Positions 45,294 through 53,575 of a stretch of DNA of 64,000 bases are shown here, one piece after another. Source of the stretch: CAZTHM01 sp041946825 (GTDB lineage: Bacteria > Acidobacteriota > Terriglobia > UBA7540); assembly GCA_041946825.1 (NCBI GenBank), contig JBHGBD010000006.1:1-64000 (forward strand). Direction: 5' to 3'. The notes under the pieces were generated by a model that saw only the letters and a list, made by a program, of their open reading frames with translations, searched no databases and was not told the DNA's origin. Made by a program: the position numbers and the translations under genes. Positions within the stretch are counted from its first letter, which is position 1. Each line of letters starts with the position of its first letter.

Positions 45294-46403
45294 ATGCCTC
45301 CCATCGCCCTCGACGCCACCTACACCCTGGATCCACAACCTTCCGGCGTGGCAACGTATTCCCGCAAATTAATCGAAGCTCTGGCGACACTCGAAGTGCC
45401 CCACCATTTCCTGCTTTGCTACCGCCTCTCGAGATTCGGCCATCGGCGGAATTTCATGAAACCTCGACCACCCGCAGGTAGAAGCTCGCCCTCGTTTTCC
45501 ACGCGAATTTTTCAGGAGCCGCTGACTTTCTGGCTGCCCTGGCAGGCTCTCCTGTTCCACAGCCTGGCCCAGCGCCCTCCGGCGTTCCGATTCGAAAAAG
45601 AAATCGTCACCGTGCACGATGTTTTTCCGCTCACGGGGCGCGATTATTCGACTCCGGAGTTCCAGCAGAAATTTTCCGCCCTGCTCCGAGAAGCGGTGAC
45701 ACGCGCGGCGCGTGTGATCGCGGTGTCGCGATACACAGCGGATCAGTTGTCCGAGCACGCGGGCGTCCCCCAGGAGAAGATCACAGTTATTCATGAAGGC
45801 GTGGATATGCCGGCCCACACGTTGCTCCCGGAAGAAGGAATAGCCGAGCGTGAGCGCGTGGTCGGTCGCGGAAAAGTGATGGTATTAAGCGTTGGTGTAT
45901 TGCAGACCCGCAAAAACACGATCAATGCCCTGCGCGCCATGGCCGCGCTGCCGGACCGCTACCGACTGGTATTAGTGGGAGGCAATGGACACGGGAGCGA
46001 GGCGATTCACAATTTCATCCGAACCGAGCAGTTGGAATCGCGTGTCGTCAGACTGGGCCATGTCGCGGGCAACCGGTTGGGGGCGCTTTACCAGGCGGCC
46101 GACGTCTTACTGTTCCCGTCGCTGGAGGAAGGTTTTGGCCTGCCCATGCTCGAAGCGATGGCCAATTCCCTGCCCGTTGTCGCGTCGAATACTTCCTCTC
46201 TGCCGGAAGTCGGCGGAGATGCGGCGCTCTATGTCGACCCACGCAATCCCCAGGACATCGCGGAAAAGGTGCAGCGCGCCATCGAGGATGCATCGCTCCG
46301 CGAGGTGCATGTGGAACGGGGGCTTGCCCGTGCCCGCGTATTCACGTGGCGGCGAACCGCGGAACAGACCTGCGCGGTTTACGATGAGCTGCTCGCACAA
46401 TGA
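45294..46403 (+). CDS. Glycosyltransferase family 4
   Basis: A 369-residue GT-B retaining transferase using a nucleotide sugar. The N-terminal domain begins IALDATYTLDPQPSGVATY, where the glycine-rich loop contacts the acceptor. The donor domain has VLSVGVLQTRKN and the E-x7-E motif EEGFGLPMLEAMANSLPVV, followed by SNTSSLPEVGGDAA. It is probably a mannosyl- or other hexosyltransferase in envelope glycan assembly. It converges with the ABC exporter cluster, 19 bases away; the neighbour could export its product but this is inference. Confidence 0.9.
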   Translation: MPPIALDATYTLDPQPSGVATYSRKLIEALATLEVPHHFLLCYRLSRFGHRRNFMKPRPPAGRSSPSFSTRIFQEPLTFWLPWQALLFHSLAQRPPAFRFEKEIVTVHDVFPLTGRDYSTPEFQQKFSALLREAVTRAARVIAVSRYTADQLSEHAGVPQEKITVIHEGVDMPAHTLLPEEGIAERERVVGRGKVMVLSVGVLQTRKNTINALRAMAALPDRYRLVLVGGNGHGSEAIHNFIRTEQLESRVVRLGHVAGNRLGALYQAADVLLFPSLEEGFGLPMLEAMANSLPVVASNTSSLPEVGGDAALYVDPRNPQDIAEKVQRAIEDASLREVHVERGLARARVFTWRRTAEQTCAVYDELLAQ

Positions 46404-46422
46404 CACGCAAAGGGGCGAACTC

Positions 46423-47214
46423 TCAGGATCCCGTGCTGCTGTAGTTCCGCACGCCGCGGCTCCAGACAATCAATGCCAGCATGAAGAACACCGTCGCAAC
46501 CACCGGAACCAGGTAAAAGAACGTCGCGAAAGCTTCGCGTCGCAGGAAATGCGTGGTGGGATAAAACGAGGCAAAACCGAATGGAATAATCCAACTGAGC
46601 ATGAACTGAATAAAGACATTGTAGATGGTTAAGGGATAGCGGCCGAAGGTCAGCATATTGAAGACCGGCGGCACAATACCCACGCGGTCTTCAAACCAGA
46701 ACGAGACGGCGGTCAGTATCAGGAAGACGGAAATGTAGATCGTCGCTCCGCAGGCCACCATCAGCGCAAACCAGAAATAATCCGCCACGTTCCAGCTCAA
46801 GCCGAGTCGCCGGACACTGATCGCAACCACGGCGATCCCCGTGATGACCTCCTGGAGCGACTCAAGCCGGAATTTTTCGAAGAGGATCTGAAACAGCGTG
46901 TCCACCGGCCGCAGCAGGATGCGGTCGAAGCGTCCCTGAATGATGTAAATATCACCGAATTCGTAGAGGTTCCAACTGACCACATTGAAGAATCCGAGCG
47001 GGATCAACGAAAAGCCGTAGAGAAAGAGCACTTCGTAGAACGACCAATCCTGGAGTCTCGGAATCTTCGAGAACAGCACCAGCACAAAACCGAATCCCAG
47101 TATAGTCGCCGCCATCGAGGAAAAAACGGCGATGAAGAAATCCGCCTTGTAGCCCAGGCGCACCTTGGCGTACTGGGCGAAATAGAGCAAAAGGAGCCTG
47201 AAGTGCCGTTTCAT
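46423..47214 (-). CDS. ABC-2 type transporter permease (second of pair)
   Basis: A 263-residue polytopic protein with six hydrophobic segments, resembling the ABC-2 permeases that come in pairs with a daunorubicin-type ATPase. The start overlaps the stop of the thioredoxin gene by four bases (ATGA), so translation is coupled. The conserved region with RFDRILLRPVD before the middle matches the MDLIKPVN segment of the first permease. Confidence 0.85.
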   Translation of the reverse strand: MKRHFRLLLLYFAQYAKVRLGYKADFFIAVFSSMAATILGFGFVLVLFSKIPRLQDWSFYEVLFLYGFSLIPLGFFNVVSWNLYEFGDIYIIQGRFDRILLRPVDTLFQILFEKFRLESLQEVITGIAVVAISVRRLGLSWNVADYFWFALMVACGATIYISVFLILTAVSFWFEDRVGIVPPVFNMLTFGRYPLTIYNVFIQFMLSWIIPFGFASFYPTTHFLRREAFATFFYLVPVVATVFFMLALIVWSRGVRNYSSTGS

Positions 47215-48365
47215 TTTTCCTGCCAGAGCACCTGATGCCCGATGTAATCGTCGTCCGGCAAGTTGGCGATAATCATGCGCCGCAGTTTCAGAGGGTCGAT
47301 TTCACCCTGGAATTTGTAAACGACCTCGCCGTAGGGATTGATGAGCATCGTGTAAGGCACCGCGCCGTTCCACTCCGGGTCGAAGGCCGCCATCAATTTG
47401 TAGATGTCCATTTCGCCGAAAAGCAGGTTCTTGCCCGAAGCGTGATGCTCTCTTAGAAATCGCAGCACCGCCTCTTGGGCGTCGGGATAATTGGCGCTTA
47501 CCGTCACGAGGTCAAAGGGCCGATGGCGATACATGCGATACATTGTCTGGAATTCCGGAAATTCCTTGACGCAGGGCCCGCACCAGGTAGCCCAGAAATT
47601 CACCAGCAGCAGCTTGCCGGTGGAGTTCTTTCGCAAGGCTTTCAAATCATCCGCACTCGCAAGCTGCACGGCGACGGGTTCCTTCTGGATTTCCGCCATT
47701 TCGCCTTTTTTGCCTTCGGATTTGTAGGCCCATTTCGTCGAGCAGCCGAAGGAGGGAGTCTTCGTGACAGTCACCGGTTTCCCGGCCAGCAGAGCCTCAA
47801 TTGCGTCGCGAGTGTCATGATGTTTCACATATTGTTCGCGCGGGTTATCGTCCACACGCCCCTCATAACGGAGACGCCGCCCGGCATCGAAGATGAATAC
47901 GTGCGGCGTGGCGGCGGGGCCGTAGGCGCGCGAGACCTTCTGCGTCTCGCCGTCGTAGAGATACGGGAAATTGAATTGCCGGTGTGCGGCGCGGATCTTC
48001 ATCTCTTCGAAGGAATCGCTGACGTCGGTGTAACCCATTTCGTCGAGGCGCACGGCGTCGGGAGCGTTCGGCTCGATGGCCACGAGCGCCACACCCCGGT
48101 CGCGATAATCGTCGGCGAGCTTTTTGATCCGACTCTCGTAAAGCTGCGCCGTGGGACAATGGTTGCAGGTGAAGACCAGCACCAACACTTTGCTCGACTC
48201 GTAATCCTTCAGGCAGTGGGTCTTGTCATCGATTCCCGGCAGGCAGAAATCCGGCGCAGGAGACCCTATGGCCAGAGTCGGATAAAACGAGTGTTCTTCC
48301 TCAGCACCGAAAATTGGCACAGCCATTAGAACCAGTAAAAGCAATCCTAACCATGCGTGTCTCAT
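47211..48365 (-). CDS. Exported protein with two thioredoxin-like domains
   Basis: A 384-residue protein with an N-terminal signal peptide (MRHAWLG plus hydrophobic run, cleavage near IFGAEEE). Domain 1 (about 35-190) is peroxiredoxin-like with GSPAPDFCLPG and a CNHC motif in VFTCNHCPTAQLY. Domain 2 (about 245-384) is TlpA/ResA-like with VNFWATWCGPC. It should act as a periplasmic disulfide reductase or oxidase. The frame is open to 48776, but the extension runs through the GCCTTCT repeat and antisense to the permease; ATG at 48365 is chosen. It is located between the two permease genes. Confidence 0.9.
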   Translation of the reverse strand: MRHAWLGLLLLVLMAVPIFGAEEEHSFYPTLAIGSPAPDFCLPGIDDKTHCLKDYESSKVLVLVFTCNHCPTAQLYESRIKKLADDYRDRGVALVAIEPNAPDAVRLDEMGYTDVSDSFEEMKIRAAHRQFNFPYLYDGETQKVSRAYGPAATPHVFIFDAGRRLRYEGRVDDNPREQYVKHHDTRDAIEALLAGKPVTVTKTPSFGCSTKWAYKSEGKKGEMAEIQKEPVAVQLASADDLKALRKNSTGKLLLVNFWATWCGPCVKEFPEFQTMYRMYRHRPFDLVTVSANYPDAQEAVLRFLREHHASGKNLLFGEMDIYKLMAAFDPEWNGAVPYTMLINPYGEVVYKFQGEIDPLKLRRMIIANLPDDDYIGHQVLWQEK

Positions 48366-48398
48366 CGATGTTGTTTCCCTCTCCTCTGAAGGATGAAT

Positions 48399-48461
48399 GC
48401 CTTCTGCCTTCTGCCTTCTGCCTTCTGCCTTCTGCCTTCTGCCTTCCGCCTTCCGCCTTCT
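48399..48461. repeat. Heptamer repeat (GCCTTCT) inside the ABC cluster
   Basis: Nine tandem units, six GCCTTCT, then two GCCTTCC and one GCCTTCT. It fills most of the spacer between the first permease and the thioredoxin gene, and is the same heptamer as at 1-59, about 48 kb away. Confidence 0.93.
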
Positions 48462-48463
48462 GC

Positions 48464-49321
48464 TTATCCACCCTGTATCGTAATCTTCCGGCTCGACCAT
48501 CGCCACAGCGCGTCGCCCATTGCCAGCAGGACGAAAATCCAGAAGAGCTGCAAGGCGAGCGCGCGAATGATCCCCCATCCGCTGATCTTGCCGAGGTACA
48601 TCAACACGGGTATGTAGCTGATGTATTGAAACGGCAAGACACTGAAGAGGTCCTGAAAGGCTTTGGGGAAAAACGAGATGGGAATCAGCAAGCCGGAAAA
48701 CAGCTCGAGCAGGAAATACTTCGCGCGCAGTAAGCCCAGAATCGACTTCAGTCGGACGGCAAAAGTTCCCACGCAAAAATTGATCGCCGCGACAATGAAG
48801 AAGCTCAGGACGACGCTGGCAAAGAATCCCGCAAAGTGAATCGCGCTCGCCGGGCGACGAATCGGATAGACGAGCAGCAGAACGGCCGCCGTGGGCGCCG
48901 TCAGCAGCGCCAGCCGGAAAACCGACTCCCCCAGCGCGATGGCGATCGACATGAATTGCTGGTTGACGGGCTTGATGAGGTCCATGGCCAGCTTGCCTTC
49001 CGCCACCGCGTACGCCATGTCCTGGTCGATGTTGTTAAAGTAAAACGAACGGATGATCCAGCCGACCGAAATGTAAGTCAGCATGTGGCCAAAATCAAAG
49101 CCTTCGATCGAGGCACTGTCGGCGTAGATCGCTTTCCAGATGAAGTAATACACGGAAACATAAATAAAGTACGTGACGATTCCAGTGTAGTAGCGCAGCC
49201 GGTAAGCAAGCGTGTTGACAAACCCCATGCGCACGAATGCGGCATAGACTTGCGCCTGGCGAACGAGCGCCGCCACGCCGGGCGCCGGTTGGGGTCGCAG
49301 CGCAATTGTGTCAGCACCCAT
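48464..49321 (-). CDS. ABC-2 type transporter permease (first of pair)
   Basis: A 285-residue permease with six hydrophobic segments after a short N-terminal soluble stretch. AVAEGKLAMDLIKPVN and LFSGLLIPISFFPKAFQ are typical for the ABC-2 subfamily with two unequal permeases. It follows the ATPase gene by 24 bases. Confidence 0.87.
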   Translation of the reverse strand: MGADTIALRPQPAPGVAALVRQAQVYAAFVRMGFVNTLAYRLRYYTGIVTYFIYVSVYYFIWKAIYADSASIEGFDFGHMLTYISVGWIIRSFYFNNIDQDMAYAVAEGKLAMDLIKPVNQQFMSIAIALGESVFRLALLTAPTAAVLLLVYPIRRPASAIHFAGFFASVVLSFFIVAAINFCVGTFAVRLKSILGLLRAKYFLLELFSGLLIPISFFPKAFQDLFSVLPFQYISYIPVLMYLGKISGWGIIRALALQLFWIFVLLAMGDALWRWSSRKITIQGG

Positions 49322-49345
49322 GAGTCCGGATTCCTCGGGACAGCC

Positions 49346-50350
49346 TTATCCCACTTCCCCGCTCAGGTAGATTCGCTTCACGATATCCTCAATCGGTTCT
49401 TCCTCGACGACGATATCGCGCACTTCGAGATTATTGACCAAGCCGCGGATAACTTCCGCGCTCGAATATTGTTCGCGGTCGAAGCGCATCAAGTAGGTGA
49501 GCTCGTCCACACGCTCGCAATGAATTCCATTGCTGATGACCAGATCCAATTTCGGAAGTTGCGCCCGATCCTTGAGAAAGAATTTGACCTGATTGAACTT
49601 CGCCAGGCGCTTCTTCATCTCCTGCAGGTCGCCATCAAAAAGAATCTTGCCTTTATCGATGATCAGAATCCGCCGACAAAGTTCCTCAATGTCGGAAAGA
49701 TCATGCGTCGTGAGCAGGACTGTGGTGCGCTCCGTGCGGTTGACTTCCTTCAGGAACTCGCGGATGTGATCTTTGGCGACGACGTCGAGCCCGATCGTAG
49801 GCTCGTCGAGAAACAGCAGCGGGGGATTATGGAGGAGCGACGCCGCCAGGTCGCAGCGCATCCGCTCGCCCAGGCTGAGCTTGCGCACCGGTGTGTGAAG
49901 GTAATCCTTCAGCCCGAGGATTTCAGAGAAGACTCCCAATCGCCGCTCGTAGTCCGCCGCCGGAATCTCGTAAATCTCCTTCAGAAGCCGGAACGATTCG
50001 ATGACGGCGATATCCCACCACAACTGGGTGCGCTGGCCGAAGACGACGCCGATTCGCCGCGTGTAGCGGCGCCGGTCGCGGTAGGGCACGAACCCGTTGG
50101 CGAGGACATGGCCGCTGGTGGGCACCAGTATGCCGGTGAGAATCTTGATGGTCGTCGACTTCCCCGCCCCGTTGGCGCCGATATAGCCCACCATCTCGCC
50201 CGGCTCGATTGAAAAGCTGACGCGCTCGACGGCGTGGACCGTAATGTGCTCGCGCACGAAGAGGTTCTGCAGCGCGCCCCAGACACCTTCGCGGCGCCGG
50301 AAGGTGCGGAACTCCTTGCACAGGTCGCGGACTTCAATCATGGGCGGCAT
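49346..50350 (-). CDS. ABC-2 type transporter ATP-binding protein
   Basis: A 334-residue ATPase. Walker A GANGAGKSTTIK, signature LSLGERMRCDL, Walker B PLLFLDEPTIGLD and H-loop LTTHDLSD are intact. A C-terminal extension of about 100 residues, with EEPIEDIVKRIYLSG at the end, matches the subfamily that works with two different ABC-2 permeases. The export substrate (drug, lipid or glycan) is unknown. Starts at ATG 50350 or 50341. It is the first gene of the four-gene minus-strand cluster. Confidence 0.93.
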   Translation of the reverse strand: MPPMIEVRDLCKEFRTFRRREGVWGALQNLFVREHITVHAVERVSFSIEPGEMVGYIGANGAGKSTTIKILTGILVPTSGHVLANGFVPYRDRRRYTRRIGVVFGQRTQLWWDIAVIESFRLLKEIYEIPAADYERRLGVFSEILGLKDYLHTPVRKLSLGERMRCDLAASLLHNPPLLFLDEPTIGLDVVAKDHIREFLKEVNRTERTTVLLTTHDLSDIEELCRRILIIDKGKILFDGDLQEMKKRLAKFNQVKFFLKDRAQLPKLDLVISNGIHCERVDELTYLMRFDREQYSSAEVIRGLVNNLEVRDIVVEEEPIEDIVKRIYLSGEVG

Positions 50351-50421
50351 GTATGGATGATTTCCCTCGGCTCGCGGAGCCGGACTCTCATTCTAACCCA
50401 ACCGCTTTGGCCTCAGGCCGT

Positions 50422-52221
50422 CTAGCTCGACCGCTTCGACGCGATCCAGGCATCGACTTGCTGTTCCAAAATGTCGAGAGGGACCGTGCCCTCTTTGAGC
50501 ACCACTTCGTGGAATTCTCGCAAATCGAATTTCGCACCCAGCTCGCGCCGGGCGCGCTCCCGCAGTTCCTTAAACTTGAGTTGCCCGATCTTGTACGCCA
50601 GCGCCTGTCCCGGCCAGGCGATGTAGCGATCAATCTCATTCGTCACATCGAGTTCCGTCTTGGGGGCGTTCTCCAGGAAATAATCGATGGCTTTTTGCCG
50701 GCTCCAGCGCATCTCGTGCATGCCGGTATCAACGACCAGCCGTACGGCGCGCCACATGTCATAAGTCAACTCCCCGAATTTCGAGTACGGGTCGTCATAG
50801 AGCCCCATGTCTTCACCGAGCGACTCGGCGTAAAGCCCCCAGCCCTCGCCGAAGGCATTCACATAACCGTAGCGGCGGAAATTGGGCAGGCCCTGCTGTT
50901 CCATCGCCAGGGCGATCTGCAGATGGTGGCCGGGGACCGCTTCGTGCAGCGACAGCGCCATCATTTCCCACTTGGGGCGAGCCTCGGGCTTGTAGAGATT
51001 CACCATGAACGTTCCCGGAAGCGTGCCGTCGCCGGGTGGCTCGCGATAGTACGCGGCGGTCGTGTCCGGAGCGATGGAGTCCGCGATGGGTTCGACGCCG
51101 TAAGGCAGGCGAGGCAGCAATCGGAAAAGCTTGGTCAGATTCGGGTCAATGCGCTTGGCCGTGGCGCGGTAAGCCTCCAGCAACTCCTGCGGCGTGTTGT
51201 AGTGGAACTTCGGATCGGTGCGCAGGTACCGAAAGAAATCGGCCCGCGAGCCTTGGAAGCCGGTCTGCTGCATCACCCGCGCCATTTCGCCGCTGATGCG
51301 GTTGACCTCGCGCAAGCCGATGGCGTGGATTTCCGCAGGCGTCAGAGGGGTGGTCGTGTACTTGCGCACGAAGAACCGGTACATGGCTTCGCCGCGCGGC
51401 GTCTGCCAGATCCCCACATTGTCGAAGCAGGCGGGCAGGTACTCCTCGACGAAAAATTTCTTGAATCGCCGAAACGACGGCACGACCTGATTGGCGATCG
51501 CCGCTTTCGCATCGCGCACCAGCCGCGCGCGCTCCGTCGCCGGAATGGCGGCCGGGAAATTGCGGAACGGTTTGAAGAATCCACTCGCTTCCGGATTGGT
51601 CACGATTTGCTTGTCAATCTGCGCCGGGACGCGCTCCATGATCACCCGCGGGTGCACGATCCGCTCTTTGGTTCCTTCCCGCATCAGGGCCATGGTCTGG
51701 TCCAAGTAGGCGGAAAACGATCGCAGGCGGGCGGTCCAGTCCTCATAGTTCTTGACCGAGTCGAAGCGCAAAACATCGGCGAGCAAGTTGGCGGTTTGAA
51801 TTCCGTCGCGTTGGTCCAGAGGCACGAGGAACCAGTGAAAGGAATATTCCTCGACCTCTTCTTCCTCCAGGCGTCGGAAGAAATCGTAATTGACCTGGTC
51901 CGAGGGCGAGAGTGAGGCGCGGTCAATTTTCTTGAGCTTTTCGAGCGCCTCCGCGCGATGGTCGCGATCTGACCGCAGGCTCGCCGGCGTGCGTTCCGGC
52001 CAGCGGTCGTTCCAGCGATAATCTCCGAGCGCCGACGCCCGCGTAGGATCCCACTGCGTCTCGTAATCCCATTCGGTGGCAAAAAGCGCGTGAAGTTGCT
52101 TTGCCGCGTCACCGGCGCTGCGTGGAACCGTCCCGCTCATGGCCGCCTCCGGAATTCCCAAAACAGAGAGCACCGCCATCCATCCCGCCAGGATCGGCCG
52201 CGCGCGATATCTGGTCGGCAT
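50422..52221 (-). CDS. Exported DUF885 metallopeptidase-like protein
   Basis: A 599-residue protein with an N-terminal signal peptide (to about residue 29, AAMSGTV). The DUF885 hallmark HEAVPGHHLQ lies near residue 430, with a downstream EGWGLYAE glutamate, as expected for zinc coordination. Family members are putative carboxypeptidase-like enzymes of the envelope. Long helices fill the rest. It converges on the SDR side and is upstream of nothing obvious; the YjbQ gene is just upstream on the same strand. Confidence 0.9.
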   Translation of the reverse strand: MPTRYRARPILAGWMAVLSVLGIPEAAMSGTVPRSAGDAAKQLHALFATEWDYETQWDPTRASALGDYRWNDRWPERTPASLRSDRDHRAEALEKLKKIDRASLSPSDQVNYDFFRRLEEEEVEEYSFHWFLVPLDQRDGIQTANLLADVLRFDSVKNYEDWTARLRSFSAYLDQTMALMREGTKERIVHPRVIMERVPAQIDKQIVTNPEASGFFKPFRNFPAAIPATERARLVRDAKAAIANQVVPSFRRFKKFFVEEYLPACFDNVGIWQTPRGEAMYRFFVRKYTTTPLTPAEIHAIGLREVNRISGEMARVMQQTGFQGSRADFFRYLRTDPKFHYNTPQELLEAYRATAKRIDPNLTKLFRLLPRLPYGVEPIADSIAPDTTAAYYREPPGDGTLPGTFMVNLYKPEARPKWEMMALSLHEAVPGHHLQIALAMEQQGLPNFRRYGYVNAFGEGWGLYAESLGEDMGLYDDPYSKFGELTYDMWRAVRLVVDTGMHEMRWSRQKAIDYFLENAPKTELDVTNEIDRYIAWPGQALAYKIGQLKFKELRERARRELGAKFDLREFHEVVLKEGTVPLDILEQQVDAWIASKRSS

Positions 52222-52233
52222 CGGAACCTCCGC

Positions 52234-52647
52234 TCATTCTCCCAGGACTTTAATCAACACGCGCTTGCGCCGCTGGCCGTCAAACTCGGCGTAATAGACC
52301 TGCTGCCAGGGGCCGAGGTCGAGTTTGCCGTTGGTGACCGGCACCAGGACCTGGTGGCCCACCAGCAGGTTCTTTAGATGCGCGTCGCCGTTCGTTTCGC
52401 CCGTTCGGTGGTGCCGATAGTCGGCGCGAAACGGAGCGAGTTTCTCCAGCCAATCTTCGATGTCGGCGAGCAGGCCGTCCTCGGCGTCGTTGATGTAAAC
52501 ACCGGCGGTAATGTGCATCGCCGAAGCGAGGATCAATCCTTCCTTGATCTGCGCTTTTGCCAGCGCCTTCTCGAGTTCGCCGGTGATGTTGATAAACTCC
52601 CGTTTCTTTCGCGTATTGAACCAAAGATATTCCGTATGCGATTTCAT
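52234..52647 (-). CDS. YjbQ-family (UPF0047) protein
   Basis: A 137-residue trimeric beta-barrel family protein. Conserved are AMHITAGVYIND, the DYRHHRTGETNGDAHL core and a C-terminal LGPWQQVYYAEFDGQR. Weak thiamine-phosphate synthase activity has been reported for the family, and its true role is unsettled. GAGGGG upstream of the ATG supports the start. It precedes the DUF885 gene by 12 bases. Confidence 0.93.
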   Translation of the reverse strand: MKSHTEYLWFNTRKKREFINITGELEKALAKAQIKEGLILASAMHITAGVYINDAEDGLLADIEDWLEKLAPFRADYRHHRTGETNGDAHLKNLLVGHQVLVPVTNGKLDLGPWQQVYYAEFDGQRRKRVLIKVLGE

Positions 52648-52768
52648 TTTGTACCCCTCGAATTGGGCCGCCCTTTTTCCGCGTCATGATCCCATACGCA
52701 GCGCATGAATTTAATACAGCTTTCTTTTTTTGTGCGCCAGCCTTTCCAAACCAGTAAAATGCCGCAGC

Positions 52769-53569
52769 ATGATACCTGCGCCTCCCGTCGCTCTCGTCAC
52801 CGGCTCGTCACGCGGCATCGGCCGGGGGATTGCGATTGAGTTGGCGCGTATCGGCTGGAGTGTGGCCATAAACTTTGCCGCCAATCGGAGCGCCGCGGAA
52901 GAATCTCAAAGCCTCTGCACGGCGGCCGCGCCCGCCGCGTCAAAGGCCGAATACGCGATCTTTCAGGCGGACATTGCCAGGGCCGAAGACCGCGCGCGCC
53001 TGCTCTCTGACGTCGGCGCGCGCTTCGGGTGGATCGACGTGCTCGTCAACAACGCCGGTGTCGCGCCGCGCGTCCGGAAGGATATTCTCAAGGCCGATGA
53101 AGAGAGTTTCGACCGCCTCATGTCAACCAACGTCAAGGGTCCGTATTTCCTCACGCAGGCGGTGGCCAACTTCTGGCTCGCCGATCCTGAGCGGCTGCGC
53201 TCCCGCCCGCGCAAGCCGAAAATTGTCACGATATCCTCTGTCTCCGCCTACGCGGTCAGCACCAATCGGGGCGACTACTGTATCAGCAAAGCGGGCCTCT
53301 CAATGCTCACGCCGCTTTTTGCCGTCCGCCTGGCGGATCACGGAATCAACGTCATCGAGATCCGGCCCGGAGTCGTGGCGACGGACATGACGACGGTGGT
53401 AAAAGAGAAATACGACCGGATGATCGCCGAAGGCGCGTGGCCGATCCGGCGCTGGGGAACTCCTGAGGACGTGGGCCGCGCCGTGGCCGCCGTCGCCGAA
53501 GATCGATTTCCCTTTTCCACGGGCAGCGTCATCGACGTGGATGGAGGGTTCCACCTCCACCGTCTCTGA
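52769..53569 (+). CDS. Short-chain dehydrogenase/reductase
   Basis: A 266-residue NAD(P)-dependent oxidoreductase. The cofactor motif is TGSSRGIGRGIA, the structural motif LVNNAG, catalytic Ser in TISSVSAY and the YCISK dyad. The frame is open to 52730, but the ATG at 52769 fits the family N-terminus. It ends six bases before the GH88-like gene. SDRs paired with unsaturated uronyl hydrolases often act on the released ketouronic sugar; this pairing suggests the same. The usual 3-oxoacyl-ACP reductase label would then be misleading. Confidence 0.88.
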   Translation: MIPAPPVALVTGSSRGIGRGIAIELARIGWSVAINFAANRSAAEESQSLCTAAAPAASKAEYAIFQADIARAEDRARLLSDVGARFGWIDVLVNNAGVAPRVRKDILKADEESFDRLMSTNVKGPYFLTQAVANFWLADPERLRSRPRKPKIVTISSVSAYAVSTNRGDYCISKAGLSMLTPLFAVRLADHGINVIEIRPGVVATDMTTVVKEKYDRMIAEGAWPIRRWGTPEDVGRAVAAVAEDRFPFSTGSVIDVDGGFHLHRL

Positions 53570-53575
53570 ACCCGC

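Noticed and set aside
48366..48776. 137-residue N-terminal extension of the double-thioredoxin protein
   Set aside because: It runs through the GCCTTCT repeat and antisense to the permease, and would bury the signal peptide.
48836..50212. 458-codon plus-strand frame opposite the ABC ATPase and permease
   Set aside because: Antisense to genes with intact Walker and permease motifs; no ribosome site and no domain.
50353..51915. 520-codon plus-strand frame opposite the DUF885 gene
   Set aside because: Shadow frame; composition is that of a reverse complement of coding DNA.
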